Positions 17,519-27,788 of a stretch of 64,000 nt of DNA are shown here, piece by piece. The stretch's first letter is position 1, and each line of letters opens with the position of its first letter. Made by a program: the position numbers and the translations under genes. This DNA is from Halobacillus karajensis (lineage in GTDB: Bacteria; Bacillota; Bacilli; Bacillales; Halobacillaceae): NCBI RefSeq assembly GCF_900108515.1, contig NZ_FNWW01000001.1, positions 310,001 through 374,000 of the forward strand, in the 5' to 3' direction. The notes under the pieces were generated by a model. It was not told the DNA's origin, searched no databases, and saw only the letters and a program-made list of their open reading frames with translations.

Positions 17519-18688
17519 CTACCCGATTTTCACATGTCCTTTTAATAGATTACGAGAGATAATCAGACGCTGGATTTCATCCGTCCCATCGTAAATTCTC
17601 CAAAGTCTGGCTTCCCGGTACCATCGTTCGATCGGCAACTCTCTGGTATACCCCATTCCTCCATGAATTTGAAGGACACGGTCGATGACGTTATTCCCCA
17701 TATTCGCTCCATACAACTTCGCCATGGAAGCGTAATGACGGTTATCCTCACCCTGATCCAGCGTAAAAGCTGCATTCAATACCAACCACTTGGCCGCTTC
17801 AATTTCAACAGCTGAATCTGCGATTTGCCATTGGATCGCCTGTCGTGTCGCTATGGGCTTCCCAAATGTTTCCCGTTCATTGGCATAATCGATAGCCATA
17901 TTGAGGAGACGTTCAGCAGCTCCCACCGCACGGGCCCCAACAATCCAACGGGCAAACCCGATCCATTCGAGTCCAAGATCATAACCATGGTTAATTTCCC
18001 CTAAGATATTTTCTTCTGGAACACGGACATTTTCGAAAATAAGGGACGCAGGCCCCCATTCTCCCATCGTATGGATATATTCGGACTCCCAGCCCATCGC
18101 TCGGTCCACGATAAAGCAGGTCACCCCTTTTCTGCCATGGGAGGACTTATGAAGTTCTTTGTCCGTAATCGCAATTGCCATGACAAAATCAGCTTCGTTT
18201 CCACCTGTTATGAATGTTTTCTCACCGTTCAACACCCACTCATCGCCGTCTTTCACCGCGGTCATACGAAGGTTTTGCGTATCTGAGCCCGCTCCAGGCT
18301 CTGTCATCGCAAAGCAAGATTTTTTCTCCCCATTGATGGTTGGAATCAAGTATTTTTCTTTTTGTTCCTCATTGCCATAGTACAAAATGTTATCCGCAGA
18401 ACCTCCGAATTGGAACGGAACGAATGTGCGAGCCACTTCCATCTGCACAATGGCCAGCATCATTTGCCCCAAATCAGCCCCACCATATTCTTCAGGAGTA
18501 TTAATCCCCCAAAAACCGGCTTCTTTGGCTTTTTGCTGCAATTCTTCCATCTTACCTTCAGGGAGACTTGGTTTTCCTTCTCTTTCGTTCCTTAATACAT
18601 CATTTTCAAGCGGAATTAATTCTTTCTCCACAAATTTCCGTATCGTCTTTCTTACCATTTCTTGTTCATCGGTCAAACGCAAATGCAT
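17519..18688 (-). CDS. Acyl-CoA dehydrogenase
   Basis: About 389 residues. I use the ATG at 18686-18688 (MHLRLTDEQEMVRKTIRKFV), because the longer frame starts at a GTG inside the operator. FAMTEPGAGSDTQNL is the FAD/substrate loop, and the C-terminal motif is IYDGTDEIQRLIISRNLL. The usual catalytic YEGT glutamate position is Asp. First gene of the first operon; it is preceded by a promoter and a 20-base palindromic operator. Confidence 0.9.
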   Translation of the reverse strand: MHLRLTDEQEMVRKTIRKFVEKELIPLENDVLRNEREGKPSLPEGKMEELQQKAKEAGFWGINTPEEYGGADLGQMMLAIVQMEVARTFVPFQFGGSADNILYYGNEEQKEKYLIPTINGEKKSCFAMTEPGAGSDTQNLRMTAVKDGDEWVLNGEKTFITGGNEADFVMAIAITDKELHKSSHGRKGVTCFIVDRAMGWESEYIHTMGEWGPASLIFENVRVPEENILGEINHGYDLGLEWIGFARWIVGARAVGAAERLLNMAIDYANERETFGKPIATRQAIQWQIADSAVEIEAAKWLVLNAAFTLDQGEDNRHYASMAKLYGANMGNNVIDRVLQIHGGMGYTRELPIERWYREARLWRIYDGTDEIQRLIISRNLLKGHVKIG

Positions 18689-18735
18689 ACCATCATCCCC
18701 ATTCTTATTTTTCGTGCAGGGTCTCCCCGATTCCA

Positions 18736-18755
18736 CATACCAACCGGTAGGTATG
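18736..18755 (-). promoter_or_regulatory. Probable TetR-family operator of acyl-CoA operon (ACCGGT-centred palindrome)
   Basis: The arms CATACC and GGTATG flank AACCGGTA, giving a 20-base near-perfect palindrome. It lies about ten bases downstream of the -10 hexamer, over the transcription start region, the usual position for repression. It shares the ACCGGT core with 11964-11975. Confidence 0.62.
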
Positions 18756-18764
18756 TTTAATTTT

Positions 18765-18793
18765 ATATTATTGTAAATTTTCTAAAAATACAA
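18765..18793 (-). promoter_or_regulatory. SigA-type promoter of the first acyl-CoA operon
   Basis: On the minus strand, TTGTAT (18788-18793) and TAATAT (18765-18770) are separated by 17 bases, in AT-rich sequence directly upstream of the palindromic operator. Confidence 0.5.
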
Positions 18794-18883
18794 CAGCTAT
18801 TAGGAAATTATCCATATTTAATGAATCGATGTGGGAACATCATTCAACGCTTCCTGAACAAATAAAACGAGAGTCTTGCGCTT

Positions 18884-18940
18884 GAAAGTCTCTTTCTTAA
18901 AGAGTGTTGCAAGCAACTTCATGTCTCAAAAGAGACTTTC
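18884..18940. repeat. Branched inverted repeat of unknown role
   Basis: GAAAGTCTCTTT (18884-18895) and AAAGAGACTTTC (18929-18940) are perfectly complementary; between them GTTGC-AA-GCAAC (18906-18917) forms a second hairpin. There is no ORF. It lies between the acyl-CoA operon promoter and the pbuX terminator, in the 330-base gap 18761-19094. Confidence 0.45.
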
Positions 18941-18972
18941 CTTCCAGGTGATTCATTAAAAAAACAAAAATA

Positions 18973-19008
18973 ACCCGAATAATGGCCTTAAATGGCTATT
19001 ATTCGGGT
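18973..19008 (-). terminator. Rho-independent terminator of xpt-pbuX
   Basis: A 15-pair stem (ACCCGAATAAT...ATTATTCGGGT plus GGC/GCC) with loop TTAAAT is followed on the minus strand by a long T-rich run. It is placed about 90 bases after the pbuX stop. Confidence 0.85.
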
Positions 19009-19094
19009 ATATCGTTCTCATCACTCTATAGGTCTTCCTTATTCCTATGTTACTAAATTATGTCTTGTTTTGCTGTGGAATGAACCCGTTTTTG

Positions 19095-21062
<1,968 letters not shown>

Positions 21063-21120
21063 GAAAAATCAAAACAAAAGAGAGACTTCCCTAAAATAGG
21101 GGCATCCCACCATACTATTG

Positions 21121-21198
21121 CTTTTTCCATAGTCGGTTCATTTACGGTAAACCGGTAGAAACTTGCAGGCCATATCCCTGCGATTATATGAAAATACG
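21121..21198 (-). promoter_or_regulatory. Purine (guanine-class) riboswitch aptamer
   Basis: The leader contains the conserved purine-riboswitch core: ATATAATCGC, GGATATGG, AAGTTTCTACCGG, TAAATG and CCGACTATGG, in the right order and spacing, with P1 arms TTTTCAT / ATGGAAA. The specificity base in GACTATG is C, which pairs with guanine (adenine switches have U). Guanine binding should favour the downstream terminator and switch off xpt-pbuX. Confidence 0.95.
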
Positions 21199-21217
21199 AT
21201 ATATAAATGTTAAGACA

Positions 21218-21245
21218 AGTATAGCACGAGATTGAAAGATAACAA
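21218..21245 (-). promoter_or_regulatory. SigA promoter of xpt-pbuX
   Basis: TTGTTA (21240-21245) and TATACT (21218-21223) on the minus strand with a 16-base spacer, about 20 bases upstream of the aptamer. The rest of the gap to 21571 holds nothing else I can support. Confidence 0.65.
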
Positions 21246-21571
21246 TACCTGCAGGCAAGAATTTTGTCGAAATAAATTTTTCCAGTTTCCCCATTACCTT
21301 TATTGTTTCGATATCCTCTATTCTTTGAGCGAAATACGAAACCATCACCGTGCCGTGAACATGCCCCTTCAATCAAATCGCCTGTGTGGTACCTTTCCTA
21401 TAAAACTATACCTTCTGGAGACAAATCAGATTCTAACTACAAGTAGATCGGGGGCCTTATCAAAAGGAATCCAATGATCTGCTTCTTATCCATTCCTATT
21501 TTTCATATAGTGGTATCGTTGATTACCCTTACACATAAATAATAAATAGAAGACTATAAGGGGATGGATGA

Positions 21572-22285
21572 ATGAGAATAAGTTACAGAAAGTGGTCAGA
21601 ATACCCTTATCCAGGAGAACAAACCCCACCTGAACCCTATCCCGCACCAGCTTACTTTCCAATGTTTTTTATTTTCAGGCAAGGAAACAATGAATTTTCG
21701 GATCCTTTTAGACAGCGGATTCATTGGCAAATTAAAAATCCTGATCACATTGACTGGGGAACAGAGCTATCGTTTGTGGAACAGACCTTATCTTCCTTGA
21801 CACCTCAAAACATACAACTGGCGCAATACTGGGGGAATGCTGAAGCCACTCAGAATATGCTTCCTATGATTTTCAATTTGGCCAAAAAATACAGGATTGG
21901 GTCGCCGGAGATTGCCAGAATACTCGGATACTTCCACTCTGCTGTCAACGATGCCTTTGTAATTTCGTGGCATTTTAAATACCTTTGGGATGTGGCACGT
22001 CCAAACCAATACGACCAAAACCTAACTCCTATTTTAATTACCCCGCGCTTTCCATCCTATCCTTCTGCTCATGCCACTGTAGCAGGATGTGCGGAATCCA
22101 TATTAAAGTATTTCTTTCCACCAGAAGCAGAAAGCATAAAAAAGACTATGGAAGAATGCGCTTTATCACGCTTGTACGCGGGGGTACATTTTAAAGTGGA
22201 TAATGATGAAGGATTAAGATTAGGTAGACAAATCGGTGATATCGTTGTAAACGTACTGAGAGCACAAAATCTCAATCCTTATTAA
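21572..22285 (+). CDS. Vanadium-dependent haloperoxidase / PAP2-superfamily protein
   Basis: 237 residues. All three PAP2/haloperoxidase motifs are present in order: K136-x6-R143-P144, PSYPSAH (161-167) and SR-x5-H-x3-D (199-210). There is no signal peptide or transmembrane segment, so this is a soluble form, closer to short bacterial vanadium-dependent haloperoxidase-like proteins than to membrane lipid phosphatases. It could be an acid phosphatase or a halide oxidase; sequence alone does not decide. The ATG follows GGATGGATGA. Monocistronic, the only plus-strand gene in the first 39 kb. Confidence 0.8.
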   Translation: MRISYRKWSEYPYPGEQTPPEPYPAPAYFPMFFIFRQGNNEFSDPFRQRIHWQIKNPDHIDWGTELSFVEQTLSSLTPQNIQLAQYWGNAEATQNMLPMIFNLAKKYRIGSPEIARILGYFHSAVNDAFVISWHFKYLWDVARPNQYDQNLTPILITPRFPSYPSAHATVAGCAESILKYFFPPEAESIKKTMEECALSRLYAGVHFKVDNDEGLRLGRQIGDIVVNVLRAQNLNPY

Positions 22286-22432
22286 AGACACGTTTGATGG
22301 TAAGACCTATAAAGCAATCTCCCCTGAGCGCTGTTTCTTTTCGAAGGTCTCATGTTAAACGAATTCCCTATCCTCGTTGCCCATGCCTTTGGTAACGAGA
22401 ATTCACGGCTTGTATTTATAAACTTAAAAATA

Positions 22433-22557
22433 AAACAGGTCCCCCCTTGAAACACACGGGGGACCTGCCTTATTTATTATCTAACCTTTAGTTAAGATCA
22501 TGATTAGAGATAAACGACATCACTCTATAAGTCTTTCTCTTTCCTATCTTACAAATT
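22433..22557. repeat. Duplicated 3'-UTR segment (copy A)
   Basis: The terminator and its tail (about 22433-22500) align almost base for base with 24141-24225 behind the aldo/keto reductase gene. The remainder (about 22517-22557) aligns with 19018-19060 behind pbuX (shared core CATCACTCTATA-GTCTT and TTCCTAT-TTAC). The three 3' ends therefore share mobile or recombined modules. Confidence 0.55.
22436..22467 (-). terminator. Terminator of the solute-binding protein gene (possibly bidirectional)
   Basis: A ten-pair stem CAGGTCCCCC / GGGGGACCTG with a 12-base loop; followed on the minus strand by TTTTATTTTTAAG and on the plus strand by a weaker T-rich stretch, so it may also end the convergent haloperoxidase-like gene. 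It closely resembles the terminator at 24146-24179. Confidence 0.78.
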
Positions 22558-23854
22558 ATTGACGGGCTTTCTCCCAAGCAGATGACGCTTGCTCTTCCAC
22601 TTCTTCCCACGTAATATCACCGGCTATATATTCCTGCATAGCAGAAGCCATAACCTCTTCTGTCCAAGAAGTTGGTGCTCCAAGGAAAATCCAACCGATG
22701 GTATTTCCCTCGCTGGCATAATTGTAAATTTCTTGAGAAATAGGATCAGCAATTTCCATATCTTCATATCCTTCATACGCAGGAATAAACTTAAATTCAT
22801 CTGTAACAAATTCTTTACCCGCCTCAGACGTATACATCCAATCTAAGAAATCCTTACTTGCTTGAACTACCTCATCTTCCGACTCTTTATTAACGACCCA
22901 GTAGTTCGGCACTCCAACAGGAACACTTCCCTCATACCCTTCTACAGGGATCGGTAATAGTCCTACGTTATTTTCGGCGAATTCAGGGTCCATTTGCTCT
23001 ATTGTGTTATATACCCAGTTCCCTTGTTGAATCATCGCTACATTTCCCAGCGAAAAATGCTCTTCCACTTGCTGCGAATAGTCTAAGTTCAGAGTAGGTT
23101 GGATTGAATACTCATTTTGCAAATCTAAAAATCGTTTCATTTGCTCCCCCATGGTAAATTCCACAGAATCTGCTTCATAGGCTTCCATTACATCATGATT
23201 GAATTCATCCGCTAAAAAGGTGTTCGCCAAATGGCTTCCGATCACCCATTTTTCTTTAGCTGCGAGGGCAAATGGAGCTTCGATTCCTAACTCTTCCTTT
23301 TGACTTTCTAACGTTTCGACAGCTCCTTCCAAGTCTTCGAAGGTTTGAATATCATTAGGATTAATACCTGCCTCTTCAAACACTTGCTTATTATAAAGAA
23401 GGCCATATCCTTCTTGATTAAATGGCAATCCAAGAACTTTCTCATCTCTTTTGACAGCAGAAAGTGTACCTTCGAGTGCTGCGTCAACAGCCTTCGTATC
23501 TGAAACATCCGCTAAATACTCTTCATACTCCTCAATGGCTGTCGGCCCGTCAGCATTGAAAATATCTGGTTCTTCACCAGCAGAGAAGGTAGATTTCAAT
23601 GCGGCTTCATAATCGTTTCCACCGCCTACAGTTTGAACATTTATATTGACATCCGGATTTTCTTCTTCATAGATACGAACCAACTCTTCAAATTGATCTT
23701 TAAACTCAACTTTTTGTTGAAACACATCAACCGTCACCTGATCCTCTGAAGAACTCTCTTCACTGGAACTGGATGAAAATGAACACCCCGTTAAAGCTAT
23801 AACTGATGTTAACAAAACGGTACCCACACACGAACGAAACGTTATCGTCTTCAT
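22556..23854 (-). CDS. Sugar-type ABC transporter substrate-binding lipoprotein (orphan)
   Basis: 432 residues. A lipoprotein signal ends in SVIALTGC, followed by a Ser/Glu linker and a family 1 solute-binding fold (VDVFQQKVEFKDQFEELVRIYEEENP, GDITWEEVEEQASSAW at the C-terminus), the type used for oligosaccharides. No permease or ATPase gene is nearby, so it must borrow membrane components from elsewhere or be left over from a decayed locus; the relic DUF624/YesL gene at 29083-29699, a family usually beside such transporters, fits the second view. cre-like boxes lie in the leader. Confidence 0.88.
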   Translation of the reverse strand: MKTITFRSCVGTVLLTSVIALTGCSFSSSSSEESSSEDQVTVDVFQQKVEFKDQFEELVRIYEEENPDVNINVQTVGGGNDYEAALKSTFSAGEEPDIFNADGPTAIEEYEEYLADVSDTKAVDAALEGTLSAVKRDEKVLGLPFNQEGYGLLYNKQVFEEAGINPNDIQTFEDLEGAVETLESQKEELGIEAPFALAAKEKWVIGSHLANTFLADEFNHDVMEAYEADSVEFTMGEQMKRFLDLQNEYSIQPTLNLDYSQQVEEHFSLGNVAMIQQGNWVYNTIEQMDPEFAENNVGLLPIPVEGYEGSVPVGVPNYWVVNKESEDEVVQASKDFLDWMYTSEAGKEFVTDEFKFIPAYEGYEDMEIADPISQEIYNYASEGNTIGWIFLGAPTSWTEEVMASAMQEYIAGDITWEEVEEQASSAWEKARQ

Positions 23855-23945
23855 ATAACTCTCTCCCTGATTATGTATTTGATAAAAAGAATGGCTTAGC
23901 TAAACACGTCTTTTTCACTCTTTTATATTTTCACTTGCGAATTTA

Positions 23946-24002
23946 TGGAAACGATTACATTTTTTTATAAAAGAGCTTCCAAGCACAAAGAAAACGTTTG
24001 CA
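23946..24002 (-). promoter_or_regulatory. Two cre-like boxes upstream of the sugar-binding protein gene
   Basis: TGGAAACGATTACA (23946-23959) differs from the cre consensus at one position; AGAAAACGTTTGCA (23989-24002) at two. They lie 90-150 bases before the start codon in an otherwise gene-free 365-base stretch (23855-24219), consistent with carbon catabolite control or a LacI-family site. Confidence 0.5.
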
Positions 24003-24145
24003 TTAATATAAAATCTATTACATTTTCGGAAAATTGTCAATATTAATGTCGAACTTTTAGACTGAATCTATATATCTAGCATTAAATGAAATCACTAGAG
24101 AAGAGGAAGAAATCAGAATTATTTTGTTAAATGGAAGTAAAAAAA

Positions 24146-24179
24146 CAGGTACCCCATTTGAAACTCGCTGAGGTACCTG
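24146..24179 (-). terminator. Terminator of the aldo/keto reductase gene
   Basis: CAGGTACC / GGTACCTG arms with a short extension; the minus strand continues TTTTTTTACTTCC. It is a diverged copy of the element at 22436-22467. Confidence 0.75.
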
Positions 24180-24219
24180 CCTTGTATTATTATCTCCGTC
24201 CTTTAATTAAAGATCATGA

Positions 24220-25062
24220 TTAAAATTCTTCATAAGTCGCTGGATCTTGATCGTTTATTCTACCATTTGGACGAGTTAACTCTGCTATCCTGCCCATTTC
24301 TGTATCACTTAGAGAAAAATCAAATATCGAGATATTTTCTAGCTGACGTTCAGGAGACGAAGATTTTGGAATGGAGATCGCCCCTAATTGGTAATGCCAT
24401 CGTAAAATAACCTGGGAAATCGTCTTATTATGATCATCAGCAATGGATCGAATGGTTTCGTTTTGTAAAACTTCACTTGCTCTGGCTAAAGGACTCCACG
24501 ATTCGGTTTGGATATTTTTTTCTTCGTGCCATATTCTTTGTTGTTCTTGATTGAAAAATGGGTGTAACTCTATTTGGTTGATGCTTGGCTTTATGCCGGT
24601 TTCCTTCTCTAAGTGTTCCATATGTTCAGGTAAGAAATTACAGACACCAATCGAACGTATAAGCCCCCATTTTTTCGCATCGATTAATGCTTGCCACGCT
24701 TCTACATAGATATCCTGTTTAGGGTTAGGCCAATGAATAAGATATAAGTCATAGTAATCGAGATTTCCCCGGTATAAGGATTCTTGGATTGTACGGATTG
24801 CTTGATCATACGAATGGTAACGACCTGGCAGCTTGGATGTGATTCTTAATTCTTCTCTTGGAACCGCCGTCCGTTGAATAGCTTTGCCAACCGTTCCTTC
24901 GTTTTCATAATTATAAGCTGTATCGATGAGGCGATAACCGGTATCAATAGCATTATTTATGGCATTGACCCCTTCATTCCCCTTTAGCTTATATGTACCC
25001 AAACCGATCACTGGCAATGTCAAACCATCATGAAGTTTGACTTCTGGGATTGCTAAACTCAT
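24220..25062 (-). CDS. Aldo/keto reductase
   Basis: 280 residues, full length. The catalytic tetrad is visible: Asp47 and Tyr52 in LIDTAYNYENE, Lys77 in ITSKLPG and His110 in YLIHWPNP; C-terminal cofactor motif IPKSSSPERQLENISIF. It reduces aldehydes or ketones with NADPH in the cytoplasm. Close to B. subtilis YtbE/YvgN-type reductases in pattern. Monocistronic. No context suggests a particular substrate. Confidence 0.9.
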   Translation of the reverse strand: MSLAIPEVKLHDGLTLPVIGLGTYKLKGNEGVNAINNAIDTGYRLIDTAYNYENEGTVGKAIQRTAVPREELRITSKLPGRYHSYDQAIRTIQESLYRGNLDYYDLYLIHWPNPKQDIYVEAWQALIDAKKWGLIRSIGVCNFLPEHMEHLEKETGIKPSINQIELHPFFNQEQQRIWHEEKNIQTESWSPLARASEVLQNETIRSIADDHNKTISQVILRWHYQLGAISIPKSSSPERQLENISIFDFSLSDTEMGRIAELTRPNGRINDQDPATYEEF

Positions 25063-25179
25063 AACTATCCACTCCTTCCTCTATTAGTTTAAGATTACCA
25101 TTTCTATGATGGCCTTCCAAATCATTGAACTGCTGTTCTTCACCCTGGATTTTGAGAAGCACTTATGTACTAAAAAAGA

Positions 25180-25204
25180 GCAGACACTAATAAAAAGTGT
25201 CTGC
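25180..25204 (-). terminator. Terminator of the CoA-transferase gene
   Basis: Perfect nine-pair stem GCAGACACT / AGTGTCTGC with a seven-base loop, followed on the minus strand by TCTTTTTTAG. Confidence 0.85.
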
Positions 25205-25317
25205 CTCTATCTCCATATAATAACCGTTTCTCTCTCGTTTTAGTGGTGAAGTTCCACAGGATAAAGGTACGAAAATGCGCCTCGAAGTTCGACATGTTTT
25301 CGTTTCCGGCTTCTTTG

Positions 25318-26826
25318 CTAAGCTCGTACCAATTTCTGCATGGTGCCTTCTTTTTCATACCCAATATGCCAGGATAAGGCTTCTTCTAAGACGTGGGGTG
25401 TATGGCCACCACGTTCTAAAGCTGCTTGATAATAATCGTAAAGCTGTTCTCGATAACTCGGGTGTGCACAACGACTGATGATTAACTCCACCCGCTCACG
25501 AGGGGCCAATCCTCGCAAGTCCGCATACCCTTGTTCTGTGACGATGATATCCACATCGTGCTCTGTATGATCGACATGAGAAACGAATGGAACAATACTC
25601 GATACCTTTCCGTCCTTGGCTATTGATTTGGTAACGAAAATTCCTACTCTCGCATTTCTTGCAAAATCTCCTGATCCCCCAATGCCGTTCATCATTTTTG
25701 TCCCACGTACATGGGTAGAATTCACATTTCCGTAGATATCCATCTCGATCGCTGTATTGATAGAAATAAGACCGAGACGGCGAATGATTTCAGGATGATT
25801 GGATATTTCCTGTGGACGTAAAACAAGATGATCCCGGTAGTTTTCAAAGTTCGAAAAGACCTGTTTCATTTTCTCCTCCGATAGCGTGATCGAGCACCCG
25901 GATGCGAAGTTTACTTTTCCTGCATCAATTAAATCGAACACGGCATCCTGAAGAACTTCAGAATAGACGCTTAGATTTTCAAAATCTGACTCCAAGAGTC
26001 CGTGGAATACGGCATTGGCTACCGAACCGATTCCGGATTGCAAAGGGACCAGGTTTTGAGGAAGACGTCCGATCTCCACCTCCTCTTTCAGGAAATCAAT
26101 CAAGTGTCCGGCGATCAGCCGGGTATCCTGATCGGGAGGGACGATCGTTGAAGGGGAATCCAATTGGCTGGTGAAGATAATGCCGATGATTTTATCTGGG
26201 TCTACCTGAATGCCAGAAGTTCCGATTTTGTCTTCTGGACTTACGAGCGGGATTGGATCACGGCTCCCTTGTTGATCTAAAGTATAAAGGTCATGGACCC
26301 CCTCAAGAGATCTTGGTTGGGATTCATTGATTTCGACAATGATTCCATCTGCATGTTGCGCAAACGCTAGCGAATTTCCTACAGAGGTTGTCGGAATAAT
26401 CGTTCCGTCCTCTTTAATAGAAACCGCTTCCAAAATCGCATAATCAACTTTAGGTAAGACTTTTTGCCGCAGCATTTCTGCTGTATGGGAAAGATGCTGA
26501 TCGACAAAGTGAAAGGCACCGTCATTGATCTCCCGTCGCATCGTTGCATCCGCCTGAAAGGGTAAGCGCTTACTTATGATACCGGCTTCGGCAAACATTT
26601 TATCAACATCTGAACCTAACGATGCTCCTGTAAACACATTCACCTTAAAGGATTCAGTCTCCGCTCTTTTCACCAGTGCATCGGGGAACGCCTTCACATC
26701 CCCTGCCCGAGTAAATCCACTCAACCCTAATGTCATCCCATTTTCAATCCATGAGGCTGCTACATCCGCCGGAACTACACGTTCTCTCAAACCTTCATTC
26801 AAAATACGGCTATAATCGTTGACCAT
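25318..26826 (-). CDS. Acetyl-CoA hydrolase/transferase family (probable succinyl-CoA:acid CoA-transferase)
   Basis: 502 residues, class I CoA-transferase of the Cat1/AarC/Ach1 type. Glu290 in VYSEVLQDA aligns with the catalytic glutamate that forms the glutamyl-CoA thioester, and the oxyanion-type loop is SGIGSVANAV (264-273). The GIGGSGDFARNA segment and VTEQGYADLRGLAPRER near the C-terminus are diagnostic. It would move CoA between succinate, acetate or propionate. The start has an AGAGGTGGAG site. A LytTR regulator lies directly upstream in the same direction, suggesting a dedicated switch. Confidence 0.9.
   Translation of the reverse strand: MVNDYSRILNEGLRERVVPADVAASWIENGMTLGLSGFTRAGDVKAFPDALVKRAETESFKVNVFTGASLGSDVDKMFAEAGIISKRLPFQADATMRREINDGAFHFVDQHLSHTAEMLRQKVLPKVDYAILEAVSIKEDGTIIPTTSVGNSLAFAQHADGIIVEINESQPRSLEGVHDLYTLDQQGSRDPIPLVSPEDKIGTSGIQVDPDKIIGIIFTSQLDSPSTIVPPDQDTRLIAGHLIDFLKEEVEIGRLPQNLVPLQSGIGSVANAVFHGLLESDFENLSVYSEVLQDAVFDLIDAGKVNFASGCSITLSEEKMKQVFSNFENYRDHLVLRPQEISNHPEIIRRLGLISINTAIEMDIYGNVNSTHVRGTKMMNGIGGSGDFARNARVGIFVTKSIAKDGKVSSIVPFVSHVDHTEHDVDIIVTEQGYADLRGLAPRERVELIISRCAHPSYREQLYDYYQAALERGGHTPHVLEEALSWHIGYEKEGTMQKLVRA
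26562..26573. promoter_or_regulatory. Intragenic cre-like palindrome
   Basis: GTAAGCGCTTAC is an exact 12-base palindrome about 255 bases inside the CoA-transferase coding region. It has the cre core; the outer bases differ at two positions. Intragenic cre sites can act as CcpA roadblocks. Confidence 0.35.
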
Positions 26827-26953
26827 AGAACTCCACCTCTTTTTTCTGACTTTTATAAATAGTCTATCTTATCGGATGGTTTTAATTGGAGATTTCCGAC
26901 GAAATGGTCATTATTCGTTATAGACGAGCAGAATGAACGATAGAAAAGAAGAA

Positions 26954-27604
26954 TCAGAACCCTAGTAATTTTCTAAAATAACTCGAGTGCGATTGACTGA
27001 CTGGAATCATCGAATCGTCATTCATTTTTAATAGAAAAGTAGAGTGTGTATCTGGATAGATGGCTTGGATATGATTGATATTCACGATAAACGATCGATG
27101 GCAGCGGATGAAAGAGCTCGCAGGAAGCAGGAAATCAAATTCATTCAACGAATACTTATGCGTTCCCGTATGGCTCTCTCCTACGACAAACGTCTTTCTT
27201 GCTTTCGCTTCTATGTATAAGACATGTTCGTATTTAATCGGGATCCACTCATCATTTCCTTTAACCGTAATCACTGACAGAGCATTCGTTAACGTTGGAA
27301 ATATAGCAGTCACACATCCCGCTATCTCTCCTCCTGCCTGATAAGGAACGGCCATCCCGTAGTAAGGAACACCAAAGATGTCCCGATCCATGTACTCCGA
27401 AACTTTCTGCTTTGATTTCAATGCTTTATGGGTAATCGTCCCTTCCACTACAGGATCGCCTGGTTGGATCTTCAAATCGATACGTTTGCTGGGCCGGTAA
27501 TAGACATAGTTGTTCGCATCCGATAATGCAAGAGAAGTTTCATCAGAAAACAGCTCTCCGATGACATCAATCAACACATGTGCATTTAAACTGATTTTGA
27601 TCAT
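26954..27604 (-). CDS. LytTR-domain transcriptional regulator
   Basis: 216 residues. The C-terminal ~105 residues are a LytTR DNA-binding domain (IKYEHVLYIEAKARKTFVV, FIRCHRSFIVNINHIQAIYP). The N-terminal part contains a small PAS-like or CitB-like sensor domain (LALSDANNYVYYRPSKRIDLKIQPGDPV, then PYQAGGEIAGCVTAIFP) and not a receiver domain, so it is a one-component regulator rather than a two-component response regulator. It precedes the CoA-transferase by 127 bases. The ATG is unusually close to the AGAAAGG ribosome site. Confidence 0.82.
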   Translation of the reverse strand: MIKISLNAHVLIDVIGELFSDETSLALSDANNYVYYRPSKRIDLKIQPGDPVVEGTITHKALKSKQKVSEYMDRDIFGVPYYGMAVPYQAGGEIAGCVTAIFPTLTNALSVITVKGNDEWIPIKYEHVLYIEAKARKTFVVGESHTGTHKYSLNEFDFLLPASSFIRCHRSFIVNINHIQAIYPDTHSTFLLKMNDDSMIPVSQSHSSYFRKLLGF

Positions 27605-27788
27605 CCTTTCTCTATGGATTCCTTCCCATTATAGCACCCATTAGGATATACATTGAGCCGACGCACGAGAGGATGATCAGGATGGTCTCCAAAATACTTT
27701 AGCCGGCGGTACTAGAATCACCACTTCCTTCATGCCCTCCATGGAACACTTCACTTTCAAAATTTTGATAAATCTATTAAGAGCTCAT
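27605..27788. other. Gene-free stretch upstream of the LytTR gene
   Basis: No convincing gene. A short minus-strand frame reading ETILIILSCVGSMYILMG just before the LytTR gene could be the hydrophobic tail of a lost membrane protein, but it has no start with a ribosome site. Confidence 0.3.
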
